This document shows positions 52,402-60,404 of a stretch of 64,000 bases of DNA, one piece after another. The notes under the pieces are model-generated. The model was given only the letters and a program-made list of their open reading frames with translations, was not told where the DNA came from and searched no databases. Made by a program: the position numbers and the translations under genes. How positions within the stretch are numbered: the first letter of the stretch is position 1; each line of letters begins with the position of its first letter. The DNA lies in assembly GCF_032337115.1 (NCBI RefSeq), contig NZ_JAVXZY010000011.1:124001-188000 (forward strand), read 5' to 3'. The stretch comes from Roseateles_C aquae (GTDB taxonomy: Bacteria > Pseudomonadota > Gammaproteobacteria > Burkholderiales > Burkholderiaceae_C).

Positions 52402-53142
52402 ATGACTTACTGCGTTGCCATGCGGCTGAAGGCCGGCCTGCTGTTTGCCTCTGATTCGCGCACCAACGCCGGTGTCGATCACATCGCCACCTTCCGCAAG
52501 ATGAGCGTCTTCGAGACGCCCGGCGAGCGGCTGATCACCATCCTCAATTCCGGCAATTTGGCCACCACGCAAAGCGTGATCAGCCTGCTGCGCGAGCGCC
52601 TGGCGCACGACGGCCCGCACTTGCTCAATGTACCGACCATGTATGCCGCCGCCGAGCTGGTCGGCCGCACGCTGAAGGAAGTGGTCGCCCGCGACGCCAA
52701 TGACGCCACGCTGGGCCAGGGCGTCGACTTCGGCGCCAACTTCCTGGTCGGCGGGCAGATCCGCGGCGAGGTGCCACGGCTGTTCCATGTCTACCCGCAA
52801 GGCAATTTCCTTGAGGCGACCGAGGACACGCCCTACTTCCAGATCGGCGAATCCAAGTACGGCAAGCCCATCATCGATCGCGTGATCCGCTACGACTCCA
52901 GCCTCAGCGAAGCGACCAAGTGCACGCTGATCTCCTTCGATTCGACGATACGCTCCAACCTCTCGGTCGGCCTGCCGCTGGATGTGCTGCTCTACCAGAC
53001 CGACAGCTTCGCGCCGGCCGCGCCGCACCGCGTCACTCACGAGGACGCCTACTTCAACAAGCTGCGCCGCGGCTGGGGCGAGGGCCTGCGCCGCGTGTTC
53101 GCCAAGCTGCCCGATGAGGACTGGTTCAGCGGCCAGCCCTGA
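52402..53142 (+). CDS. Anbu-type proteasome-like peptidase (bacterial proteasome homologue)
   Basis: A 246-residue protein of the Ntn-hydrolase proteasome beta superfamily, of family length. After Met removal Thr1 (MTYCVAMRL) would be the nucleophile. The early block GLLFASDSRTNAGVD contains the conserved Asp and Arg, and ATFRKM the conserved Lys. Anbu forms open helical or ring assemblies in other species; its natural substrates are unknown. Last gene of the four-gene cluster, 19 bp after the transglutaminase gene. ATG 52402 is fixed by the requirement for Thr at position 2. Confidence 0.94.
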   Translation: MTYCVAMRLKAGLLFASDSRTNAGVDHIATFRKMSVFETPGERLITILNSGNLATTQSVISLLRERLAHDGPHLLNVPTMYAAAELVGRTLKEVVARDANDATLGQGVDFGANFLVGGQIRGEVPRLFHVYPQGNFLEATEDTPYFQIGESKYGKPIIDRVIRYDSSLSEATKCTLISFDSTIRSNLSVGLPLDVLLYQTDSFAPAAPHRVTHEDAYFNKLRRGWGEGLRRVFAKLPDEDWFSGQP

Positions 53143-53151
53143 AGGCCACCG

Positions 53152-53583
53152 TCAGGGACGTGGCAAGCGGTATTCGACCTCGATCGCATTGCGCATGGCC
53201 TGGCGCTGCCAGCCCTGCGCCGCATAGAAACCGTCGGCCCGTGTGTTGGCCGCCGTACCCAGCTGCACCTCGGCGGCACCCTGGCTGAACAGCCAATCCA
53301 CCGCCAGCTGCAAGAGCCGCTTGCCGGCGCCCCGCCCTTCATGCGCCGGATCGGTGAACAGCGCCCAGATCGAGGCATCGGCCAGCGCCGCGCTGGAGAA
53401 GGCAATCACCTCGCCGTCATACACGGCCACCCAGCTGCGCCCCAGGCGCTGCAGATGGTCCTCGTACATTGCCGTGGTGATGCGGCCCGGGTCGGACAGG
53501 CGGTTTTCCCGGACCGCGATACGGATGCGCGACATCGCCGGGATATCCGCGGTCGTGGCCGCGCGGAAGTGCAAGTTGTTCAT
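53152..53583 (-). CDS. GNAT family N-acetyltransferase
   Basis: A 143-residue acetyltransferase. The acetyl-CoA loop is DPAHEGRGAGKRLLQLAVDW, preceded by the substrate strands WVAVYDGEVIAFSSAALADA and followed by FYAAQGWQR. It is convergent with the Anbu gene, 9 bp from its stop. The start at 53583 (MNNLHFRAAT) is the family start; the longer frame upstream is not needed. The acceptor is unknown. Confidence 0.92.
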   Translation of the reverse strand: MNNLHFRAATTADIPAMSRIRIAVRENRLSDPGRITTAMYEDHLQRLGRSWVAVYDGEVIAFSSAALADASIWALFTDPAHEGRGAGKRLLQLAVDWLFSQGAAEVQLGTAANTRADGFYAAQGWQRQAMRNAIEVEYRLPRP

Positions 53584-53766
53584 CGCCGGCAGTGTGCTGC
53601 CGGCGCCGCACTCGCGCCAAAAGCCACAGCAAAAACAATAGAAACAATTCGGTTCCGGCGAAGAAACCAATCGGACACAGAGCGGCGGCACAGTGTCATC
53701 CATGCAGCGCCGGCAGCCGTTTGAGGTCTTCCCCAGGCGCATCAGCCCGAATCAGGAAGCCCTGCC

Positions 53767-53952
53767 ATGAATGACGAGACCAGCCCACCGCCCTGGATGT
53801 ACCGCAGCGAAGCCTTTGCCGAAGATCTGCTCGACCCCACACCCGAACAGTCTCGTTTTGCCGGCGCAGTGCAGCGCGCCACGCTGCTGGCCGTGCCGCT
53901 CGGGCTGGCGCTGCTCGGTGGCGCCTTCAGCATGATGGGCAGTTGGGCCTGA
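53767..53952 (+). CDS. Small single-pass membrane protein (61 aa)
   Basis: A 61-residue product beginning NDETSPPPWMYRSEAF, with a C-terminal hydrophobic segment (ATLLAVPLGLALLGGAFSMMG) ending two residues later. It looks like a tail-anchored protein. No family is recognised. It stands alone between the divergent GNAT gene and the convergent phzF gene. The amphipathic start and clean membrane helix argue for a real gene; the ribosome-binding site is weak. Confidence 0.5.
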   Translation: MNDETSPPPWMYRSEAFAEDLLDPTPEQSRFAGAVQRATLLAVPLGLALLGGAFSMMGSWA

Positions 53953-54210
53953 GGCCTCCCTGCCCAGCAGCCGGCGTGGCGGCAGCGTCCTTGGCTGATT
54001 TTGCTGGCTGAGGCGGGTTTCACGTCCCTCGCGACGATCGAGTTTGTCCACTGTCCAGGACCGACAAGCTGAACAGCGAGTTCAACGCCTACCGGAAATT
54101 GTCAGTTCAGCCCGCAAGCGCCGGATTGCACACCGTTCGGCCTACGGAAGGTCTGCATGAGTCGGCATAGCTTGGCACCGGGCCCCAGCGCCAGTGTTGC
54201 CGGGCGGCTG

Positions 54211-55125
54211 TCAACAACCGGGAACTTCTGCGCTGAAGAGGATGCAGCTGTCGCCGGCGATGCTGACCTCGCCCGCGCTGCCGTCGGTCTCGATCTGCAC
54301 CTGCACATGCACCACCCCGTCGCGTTGCAGGGCGCGACCCTGATGCCCCTGCAGCCGCAGGCATTGGCCGTCATGTGCCATCAGGCGATGCTGCACCAGG
54401 TAGGCGCCCAGCGGTCCATTGGCATTGCCGGTGACCGGATCCTCGGCGATGCCGATCGCGGGCGCGAACATGCGACCATCGCTGGCGCCAGGCTGGCCAG
54501 CCTGTTCGGGCCGGCACTGGAACACGAAGAAACCATTGCAAGCCAGTTCGGCGCTCAGCGCCGTCAGCGCCGCCAAATCAGGCCGCAGGCCATCCAGATC
54601 GACCGCATCGGCCAAGGGAATCAACACCTTGCTGTGGCCGGTGGAAACAATCTGCACCGGCCAGCCCGATTTCAGCTGCTGGGCTTGCAGGCCCAGCGCG
54701 CCGGCGATGTGCTCACACAGAGGCGCAGCCAGCGGCACCTCGAAGCTCGGCCGGCCCTGCCACAAGGTAACGCGGCGGCGGCCGTCCGCCAGCGTGCTCA
54801 GCCGGACGCGCTGGATACCGGCCGCGGTCTTTTGGCGCCACTCCGAATCGGGCAGCTGCCATGCCGCGGCACGTGCCGCATGAGCTGCCACCGTGGCATG
54901 ACCGCACAGCGGCACCTCGGTGCTGGGCGTGAAGTAGCGGATGCGCAGATCATGGTCGGGCCCCTCTGGCGCCAGCACAAACGCGGTTTCGGAGTGCTTG
55001 AGCTCGCGCGCCCAGGCCTGCATCTCGGCGGTGCTCATGCCATCGGCCTGCAGCAACACACCGGCCGGATTGCCGCGAAAGGGCTGCGCGCAGAAGGCAT
55101 TGACGTGGAACAGCCGGCGCTTCAT
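54211..55125 (-). CDS. PhzF family isomerase/epimerase-like protein
   Basis: A 304-residue protein of normal PhzF length. Family marks are the start FHVNAFCAQPFRGNPAGV, the catalytic Glu in LKHSETAFVL, STEVPLCGHATVAAH and the GIAEDPVTGNANGPLGAYL loop. The fold is shared with diaminopimelate epimerase. Only the phenazine-pathway member has a known role; no other phenazine genes are here, so the substrate is unknown. ATG 55125 overlaps the stop of a tiny ORF upstream. It is divergent from a LysR gene that probably regulates it. Confidence 0.92.
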   Translation of the reverse strand: MKRRLFHVNAFCAQPFRGNPAGVLLQADGMSTAEMQAWARELKHSETAFVLAPEGPDHDLRIRYFTPSTEVPLCGHATVAAHAARAAAWQLPDSEWRQKTAAGIQRVRLSTLADGRRRVTLWQGRPSFEVPLAAPLCEHIAGALGLQAQQLKSGWPVQIVSTGHSKVLIPLADAVDLDGLRPDLAALTALSAELACNGFFVFQCRPEQAGQPGASDGRMFAPAIGIAEDPVTGNANGPLGAYLVQHRLMAHDGQCLRLQGHQGRALQRDGVVHVQVQIETDGSAGEVSIAGDSCILFSAEVPGC

Positions 55126-55274
55126 GGCTGCCCCCTGTGCGCGCTGACGGCCGCCGCCAGGCCGGCAGCCACCGCGAAGGGCCGGCTGGGCGCGGGGCTG
55201 CAATGGCCGAGCGCGGTCGGAGCGTCCAGGCCGCCGAAGGCCAGGAGACTGAGTAGAGGCGTGGTTTGTTGCAT
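55122..55274 (-). CDS. Candidate 50-aa leader or small protein coupled to phzF
   Basis: A 50-residue frame from ATG 55274, beginning MQQTTPLLSLLAFGGLDAPT, whose TGA overlaps the phzF ATG as ATGA. It occupies the space between phzF and the divergent LysR gene. The exact 4-bp overlap is typical of coupled genes and suggests a translated leader or small protein. No family is recognised and coding character is only fair. Confidence 0.4.
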   Translation of the reverse strand: MQQTTPLLSLLAFGGLDAPTALGHCSPAPSRPFAVAAGLAAAVSAHRGQP

Positions 55275-55353
55275 GCGCCCAGCTTGCCCGTGCGCCGTGC
55301 GCCACGACGCCCGGGTTTGCAGGACACTGCTGCGCTGGAGGAAGGAATCGCTG

Positions 55354-56265
55354 ATGTTGGACTTTCCGCTCGATCTCTTGCGTGCCTTCGATGCCGTGGC
55401 CAGCCATCGCAGCTTCGCCCGCGCCGCGCTCGACTTGCGCCTGTCGGCCTCGGCGCTGAGCCGCCAGATCAAGCAGTTGGAGCGGCATCTGGGCATGCCG
55501 CTGTTCTATCGCTCGACCCGCTCGATGGCCCTGACCGAGGCCGGCCAGACCTATCTGGAAGCCACCCGCGAGGCCCTGGCGCAGCTGCGCACCGCCGGCC
55601 AGGCGCTGGGCCGCCTGCAGGGTGAGGTACGCGGCGAGTTGCGCCTGGGGGCTCCGGTCGCCTATGGCCGCCGCTTTGTCGTGCCACTCCTGCCGGACTT
55701 CATGCGCAACCACCCGGCCGTGACGCTGAGCCTGCAGATGAGCGATCGCTATGCGGATTTGGCAGCCGAGGGCCTGGACCTGGCGATTCGGGTGGGGCGG
55801 CTGGAGGACTCGGGCCTGCGCTCGCGCCAGCTGGCTGAAAGTCGCCGTGTGCTGGTGGCCAGCCCCGACTATCTTGCCGCACGGGGCACGCCGGCCTCGC
55901 TACAGGAGCTCAAACGCCACAGCTGTCTGGCGCTGACCGTGAACCGCGACGGTGAGCCATGGCGCTGCCTGGACCGCAGTGGCGAGCTGCACTCCATCAA
56001 GCCCACGGGCAGGCTGCGCGCCGACAACGGCGACGCGGTGCTGGCCTTTGCCCTGGCCGGCTGCGGCATTGCCTTCCTCTCGGATCTGATGGTGGCCGAG
56101 GCCTTGGCGCAGGGCCGGTTGTGCCGGGTGCTGCCTGACTGCGCCGGGCCAGCGCACGGTGTGCACGCGGTGTTCCTGGCCGACCCTGAAGGCAGCCCCA
56201 AGCTGCGCGCGCTGCTGGACTTCCTGGTGCTGCGTCTGGCCGGCACCCAAGGTCGGGCTCGGTAA
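55354..56265 (+). CDS. LysR family transcriptional regulator
   Basis: A 303-residue regulator. The N-terminal winged helix (LLRAFDAVASHRSFARAALD, LSASALSRQIKQLERHLGMP) is followed by a substrate-binding domain (LRLGAPVAYGRRFVVPLLPD, then GLDLAIRVGRLEDSGLRSRQ). GGAGGAAGG lies upstream of ATG 55354. It is divergent from the phzF unit with an 80-bp gap, the usual arrangement for a LysR activator and its target. The inducer is unknown. Confidence 0.94.
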   Translation: MLDFPLDLLRAFDAVASHRSFARAALDLRLSASALSRQIKQLERHLGMPLFYRSTRSMALTEAGQTYLEATREALAQLRTAGQALGRLQGEVRGELRLGAPVAYGRRFVVPLLPDFMRNHPAVTLSLQMSDRYADLAAEGLDLAIRVGRLEDSGLRSRQLAESRRVLVASPDYLAARGTPASLQELKRHSCLALTVNRDGEPWRCLDRSGELHSIKPTGRLRADNGDAVLAFALAGCGIAFLSDLMVAEALAQGRLCRVLPDCAGPAHGVHAVFLADPEGSPKLRALLDFLVLRLAGTQGRAR

Positions 56266-56682
56266 GTGGCTGCGGTCAACGCTGCTGCCGGCACGCGTCC
56301 CATCATCGTGCGCAGGTCCAGCTTGGCGAAGGCCAAGCCCCGGTAGCACCCGCTTCAGCGCCCTCGCGGCAGCGCCTTAGCGTTGATCGCCGTCGCGCGG
56401 CTGGCATCAAGCGATGCTTGATCCTGTACCGCTGCGCATGGATGCGCATTCTGCGATCCAGGCCTCTGGGCGGCCGGCCCGAGCCCAGGGATCAAGCTGC
56501 TGCATATCCGCAGACAAAGGCATCGCCTCGACTGGGCTTGCAGCACTGCACATCAGCGCTGACGGTGACCGCCGCCGCGGCCACATCCATTGGCGCGATC
56601 GGCGCGATCCTGCCCATCGCGGGCCTTAATAGAAGAGACAAAGCCCCGCCATCTGTCGACCTTGATGTGCGAATCGCGGGTC
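56266..56682. other. Non-coding region between lysR and nadC
   Basis: 417 bp between convergent genes with no convincing gene on either strand. A 14-base direct repeat, ATCGCGGG(C/T)CTTAA, occurs at 56616-56629 and 56673-56686, the second copy overlapping the nadC stop. No T-run terminator was seen. Confidence 0.5.
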
Positions 56683-57549
56683 TTAAAGCGGGCCTTCGAC
56701 CCGCATCGAATAGTCCACCGCCTGCACGTCCTTGGTCAGCCGGCCGATCGAGATGCGATCGACGCCGGTGGCGGCAATCCAGCGCAGCTGATCCAGCGCC
56801 ACGCCGCCCGACACCTCCAGCAGCGCCCGGCCCTGATTCAGCGTCACCGCCTCGCGCATCATTGCCTCGCTGAAATTGTCCAGCAGCACGCTGACCGCGC
56901 CGGCGTCCAGCGCCTCGCGCAGTTCGGCAATGCTCTCCACCTCGATCTGGATATCGACCCCGGCCTGCAGCGCCTGGGCCGCACGCAGCGCGGCGGCCAC
57001 ACCACCGGCCGCCGCGATATGGTTTTCCTTGATCAGGATGCCGTGATAGAGCGCCAGCCGCTGGTTGGCCCCGCCGCCCACCCGCACCGCGTACTTCTGC
57101 GCCAGGCGCAGCCCCGGAATGGTCTTGCGCGTGTCCAGCACCGCGCAGCCTTGCGGATTCGGGCTGGCGCCGGCAATCGCGTCGACATGGGCGCGGGTCA
57201 GCGTCGCCGTGGCCGAGAGCAGCTGCAGAAAGTTCAGCGCCGGGCGCTCGGCGCTGAGCAGCGCGCGGCCATCGGCGACGATGCGGCAGACGATGCTGTC
57301 GGCGCTCATTCGCGCGCCTTCCTCGACCAGCCATTCGATCCGAGCCGAGGCATCCAGCGCCTTGAAGACGCCCTCGAACCAGTCGCGGCCGCACAGCACC
57401 GCGTCTTCGCGCACCCGCACATGGGCCCGCACGGCGCGTCCGGCGGGCACCAGCTGGGCCGTCCAGTCGCAGCGGCCAATGTCTTCAAACAAGGCCTCGC
57501 GCACATTGCGCGCCAGGGCCTCGGGCAGGGTCTCGTCGTGGTCGAACAT
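56683..57549 (-). CDS. nadC: Nicotinate-nucleotide pyrophosphorylase (quinolinate phosphoribosyltransferase)
   Basis: A 288-residue enzyme that converts quinolinate and PRPP to nicotinate mononucleotide in NAD synthesis. Diagnostic blocks are NFLQLLSATATLT, LDTRKTIPGLRLAQKYAVR, GGGANQRLALYHGILIKENH and the C-terminal SGGVALDQLRWIAATGVDRIS. The length is normal. ATG 57549 is preferred over a TTG two codons upstream. nadA and nadB are not in the window. The FAH-family gene lies just upstream on the same strand (24 bp gap). Confidence 0.97.
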   Translation of the reverse strand: MFDHDETLPEALARNVREALFEDIGRCDWTAQLVPAGRAVRAHVRVREDAVLCGRDWFEGVFKALDASARIEWLVEEGARMSADSIVCRIVADGRALLSAERPALNFLQLLSATATLTRAHVDAIAGASPNPQGCAVLDTRKTIPGLRLAQKYAVRVGGGANQRLALYHGILIKENHIAAAGGVAAALRAAQALQAGVDIQIEVESIAELREALDAGAVSVLLDNFSEAMMREAVTLNQGRALLEVSGGVALDQLRWIAATGVDRISIGRLTKDVQAVDYSMRVEGPL

Positions 57550-57573
57550 GGGCAAATCAGTCCAGGCGTGAAA

Positions 57574-58272
57574 TCAATCCGGGGTCGCTATTGTCAGCTG
57601 CAAGCGGTCCACCCCTTCGATCTCGCCGCTGATCACATCGCCGGGCTGCACCGGGCCGACGCCGTCCGGCGTGCCGGTGTAGATCAGATCGCCGGGTTTC
57701 AGGTGGTAGAGCTGGGACAGATTGGCGATGATTTCCGGCACGCTCCAGATCATGTCGGCCAGATCGCCGTGCTGCTTCTGTGCGCCGTTAACGGCCAGGG
57801 TGATGGCGCCACTCTTGAGCAGCCCGGTCTCGCTGGCCCGCACCAGCGGCGTGATGACGGCGCTCTGCTCAAAGCCCTTGGCCGTGTCCCAGGGGCGGCC
57901 GTTGGCCTTGGCCTCGGCCTGCAGATCGCGGCGTGTCATGTCCAGGCCCGCGGCATAGCCCCAGATCGCCGCCTGGGCCACCTCGGGCGTGACGCGAAAC
58001 AGCGGCGCGCCGATGGCCACCACCAACTCCATCTCGTAATGGTAGTTCTTGGTGCCTGGCGGATAAGCCACCGTGCTGCCGCTGGCCACCAGCGCATTGG
58101 CCGGCTTGCTGAAGTAGAACGGTGGCTCACGCTCCGGATCGCTGCCCATCTCGCGGGCATGGGCGGCGTAATTGCGGCCAACGCAGAAGATGCGCGCCAC
58201 CGCGTATCGGGCATCGCTGCCACGCACGGCCACGCTGGGCTGGGGTTCGGGAGGGAAGACGTAGCTGCTCAT
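57574..58272 (-). CDS. Fumarylacetoacetate hydrolase (FAH) family protein
   Basis: A 232-residue single FAH domain. Visible are ARIFCVGRNYAAHAREMG, the metal-site Glu pair in NYHYEMELVV with Asp in AAGLDMTRRDLQ, and the closing YTGTPDGVGPVQPGDVISG. Family members include acylpyruvases and hydratases or decarboxylases of aromatic catabolism; length and sequence resemble acylpyruvate hydrolases, but specificity is not settled. ATG 58272 is the family start. Upstream of nadC on the same strand. Confidence 0.93.
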   Translation of the reverse strand: MSSYVFPPEPQPSVAVRGSDARYAVARIFCVGRNYAAHAREMGSDPEREPPFYFSKPANALVASGSTVAYPPGTKNYHYEMELVVAIGAPLFRVTPEVAQAAIWGYAAGLDMTRRDLQAEAKANGRPWDTAKGFEQSAVITPLVRASETGLLKSGAITLAVNGAQKQHGDLADMIWSVPEIIANLSQLYHLKPGDLIYTGTPDGVGPVQPGDVISGEIEGVDRLQLTIATPD

Positions 58273-58380
58273 GCAGGAGATCCCGGGGTAGTGCAGGAGA
58301 CGCCAGCATACGACGACGTGCACACGGCCGGCAGCCCGTCCGACTGGCAAAGCCGCCCGGCTTCGTATAGGGTGGCGGCC

Positions 58381-59535
58381 ATGACGCGTTTACCGGCCCC
58401 CGCGCCCCTCTCATCCTCGCTACCCAGCGCCACTCATGGCCGCCTTGCCGCCTCCGGCCTGCTGCTCGGTGCCCTGCTGCTGGGCGGCTGCGCCAGCCAT
58501 CAGCAGCTGCCGGTGCGTAGCAGCTCGACGACGCCGCCACCGGCCCTGCCCAGCAGCCCCGATCGTGACGGCGCCGAGGCCGTGGTGCCGCCGAATCTGA
58601 ACCAGGTGCCCGATGCCCAGCCGCGGCTGGAAGCCATCCGCAAGGGCGGCCCGAACAAGCCCTACGAGGCGCTCGGTCAGCGCTACGAACCGATGACCGA
58701 GGACGCGCCCTTGGTCGAACGCGGCCTGGCCTCCTGGTATGGCAAGAAGTTCCACGGCCGGCCGACCTCTTCCGGTGAGGTCTACAACATGTACGCGATG
58801 ACCGGCGCCCACGCCACCATGCCCATTCCGAGCTATGCGCGGGTGCGCAACCCCGCCAATGGCCGCGAGGTGATCGTGCGCATCAATGACCGTGGCCCCT
58901 TTCACCCGGGCCGCATCATCGACCTCAGCTACACCGCCGCCCTGAAGCTCGATGTGCTGCGCGGCGTCTCGCCGGTCGAGGTCGAACGCATCACCTATGA
59001 AGCCATCCGCACCGGCGCCTGGCAGCGCGGTGCCGTGGCGCCGGTCTATGCCGCCGCCGAAGCTGCCGGTGCGCCGAGCACGGTGAGCACGGCGATGCTG
59101 GCAACGGAGAGCGCGCCTCCTTCAACTGCCTCGGCAGTGGCCAACACGCCATCAACCGCCTCGTCGAACGGCTTGCCGCAAGACCTGACCCCGCTTACCG
59201 TCAGCGCAAGCATCGCCGCCAAGCCGAGCGCAGCGCCGCCCACGGTCAGCGCCATAGCGCCAAACCCACAGGCCGCGATGCCGCTGGCGCGCGCCTCGGC
59301 CCCGGGCTTCTGGATACAGCTGGGTGCCTTCAGCCGGCTCGATGGCGCTGAGCAGTTCCGCCAGAAGCTGCTGAAGGAGCTGGACTGGATGGGCCCGCTC
59401 TTGGCCATCTTCAAGGAGAGCAGCCTGCACCGGCTGCAGGCCGGCCCCTATGCCAGCCGCGAGGACGCCCGTCAGGCGGCCGAGCGGGTGCGCCTGGCGC
59501 TGGCCCTGACACCGCTGGTGGTCGAACGGCGCTGA
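58381..59535 (+). CDS. rlpA: Septal-ring lytic transglycosylase RlpA
   Basis: A 384-residue lipoprotein. The lipobox LLGGC marks acylation at the Cys near residue 40. The double-psi beta-barrel domain (about 118-215) carries GLASWYGKKFHGRPTSSGE and the catalytic-site stretch VRINDRGPFHPGRIIDLSY. A Ser/Ala/Thr/Pro linker of about 90 residues leads to a C-terminal SPOR domain (GFWIQLGAFSRLDGAEQFR) that binds denuded peptidoglycan at the septum. In P. aeruginosa RlpA cleaves naked glycan strands. ATG 58381 fits a lipoprotein signal. The long low-complexity linker is the variable part. Confidence 0.94.
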   Translation: MTRLPAPAPLSSSLPSATHGRLAASGLLLGALLLGGCASHQQLPVRSSSTTPPPALPSSPDRDGAEAVVPPNLNQVPDAQPRLEAIRKGGPNKPYEALGQRYEPMTEDAPLVERGLASWYGKKFHGRPTSSGEVYNMYAMTGAHATMPIPSYARVRNPANGREVIVRINDRGPFHPGRIIDLSYTAALKLDVLRGVSPVEVERITYEAIRTGAWQRGAVAPVYAAAEAAGAPSTVSTAMLATESAPPSTASAVANTPSTASSNGLPQDLTPLTVSASIAAKPSAAPPTVSAIAPNPQAAMPLARASAPGFWIQLGAFSRLDGAEQFRQKLLKELDWMGPLLAIFKESSLHRLQAGPYASREDARQAAERVRLALALTPLVVERR

Positions 59536-59547
59536 GGGTCGCCCGGA

Positions 59548-60306
59548 TCAGCGGCCGCCGCCGATGTCCAGCATCGCACCGACCGTGTAACTGGCGGCGT
59601 CCGACAGCAGCCAGGCGATCGCCTCGGCGATTTCATCGGCCCGGCCCAGGCGCTGGATAGGCAAGCCGGCCACCGCCTCGGGAATGCGGTCGGCCATGCC
59701 GCCGCTGGCGTGAATCTCGGTGTCGATGATGCCGGGGCGCACGCCATTGACGCGTATGCCCTCGCCAATCACCTCGCGGGCCAAGCCGATGGTGAAACTG
59801 TCGATCGCCCCCTTGCTGGCCGAATAGTCAACATAGATGCCCGGCGAACCGAGCTGGGCCGCCCGCGAGGACACGTTGACGATGGCACCGCCCGGCCCGC
59901 CATGGCGTCGGCTCATGCGCAGAATCGCCTGCTTGGCGCAGAGAAAGCTGCCCAGCACATTGACGCGGAACACCGCCTCGATGCGGGCCACGCTCATCTC
60001 GTCGACCCGCACCGCCGGCGCGACGATGCCGGCATTGTTGACCAGGCCCGTCAGGCAGCCCAACTCGGCATCGATGCGCTCGAACATCTGCTGCACCTCG
60101 GCCTCGTCGCCGACATCGGCCGGCACGCAGATGACGCGCCGACCAAGCTGACGCAATTCTTCGGCCAGCGCCTGCGCAGCAGCGGCTTCACGCCGGTAGT
60201 TCAGCGCCAGATCGTGGCCGCGAGCGGCCAGCAGTCTGGCGGTGGCGGCGCCGATGCCACGGCTGGCGCCGGTGATCAGTGTGAGCGGTGGGGTCAGAGC
60301 TTGCAT
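59548..60306 (-). CDS. Short-chain dehydrogenase/reductase (SDR)
   Basis: A 252-residue classical SDR. The cofactor loop TGASRGIGAATARLL, NNAG motif, catalytic Ser in VNVSSRAAQ and YSASK (Tyr/Lys) are all present, with the C-terminal TVGAMLDIGGG typical of sugar or 3-oxoacyl reductases. An Arg pair after strand 2 (NYRREA) suggests NADP(H). Substrate unknown. It is convergent with rlpA and divergent from the GGDEF gene at 60405. Confidence 0.94.
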   Translation of the reverse strand: MQALTPPLTLITGASRGIGAATARLLAARGHDLALNYRREAAAAQALAEELRQLGRRVICVPADVGDEAEVQQMFERIDAELGCLTGLVNNAGIVAPAVRVDEMSVARIEAVFRVNVLGSFLCAKQAILRMSRRHGGPGGAIVNVSSRAAQLGSPGIYVDYSASKGAIDSFTIGLAREVIGEGIRVNGVRPGIIDTEIHASGGMADRIPEAVAGLPIQRLGRADEIAEAIAWLLSDAASYTVGAMLDIGGGR

Positions 60307-60404
60307 GTGCCAATTCTGTCCCAGGATTCAACGCCGCCGCCGGCTGAGCGCTATACGTCTGCATTGGCATTTGCGATGATGCGTGCGCCCGGCCACGACC
60401 ACCC

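Noticed and set aside
54211..55125. Phenazine biosynthesis locus
   Set aside because: PhzF-like proteins are widespread without phenazine genes, and no other phz gene is in the window.
54157..55353. Plus-strand frame leading into the lysR gene
   Set aside because: It is antisense to phzF. The LysR family start with a good ribosome-binding site is at 55354.
56590..58380. Very long plus-strand frame running into rlpA
   Set aside because: It is antisense to nadC and the FAH-family gene; the lipoprotein signal of RlpA starts at 58381.
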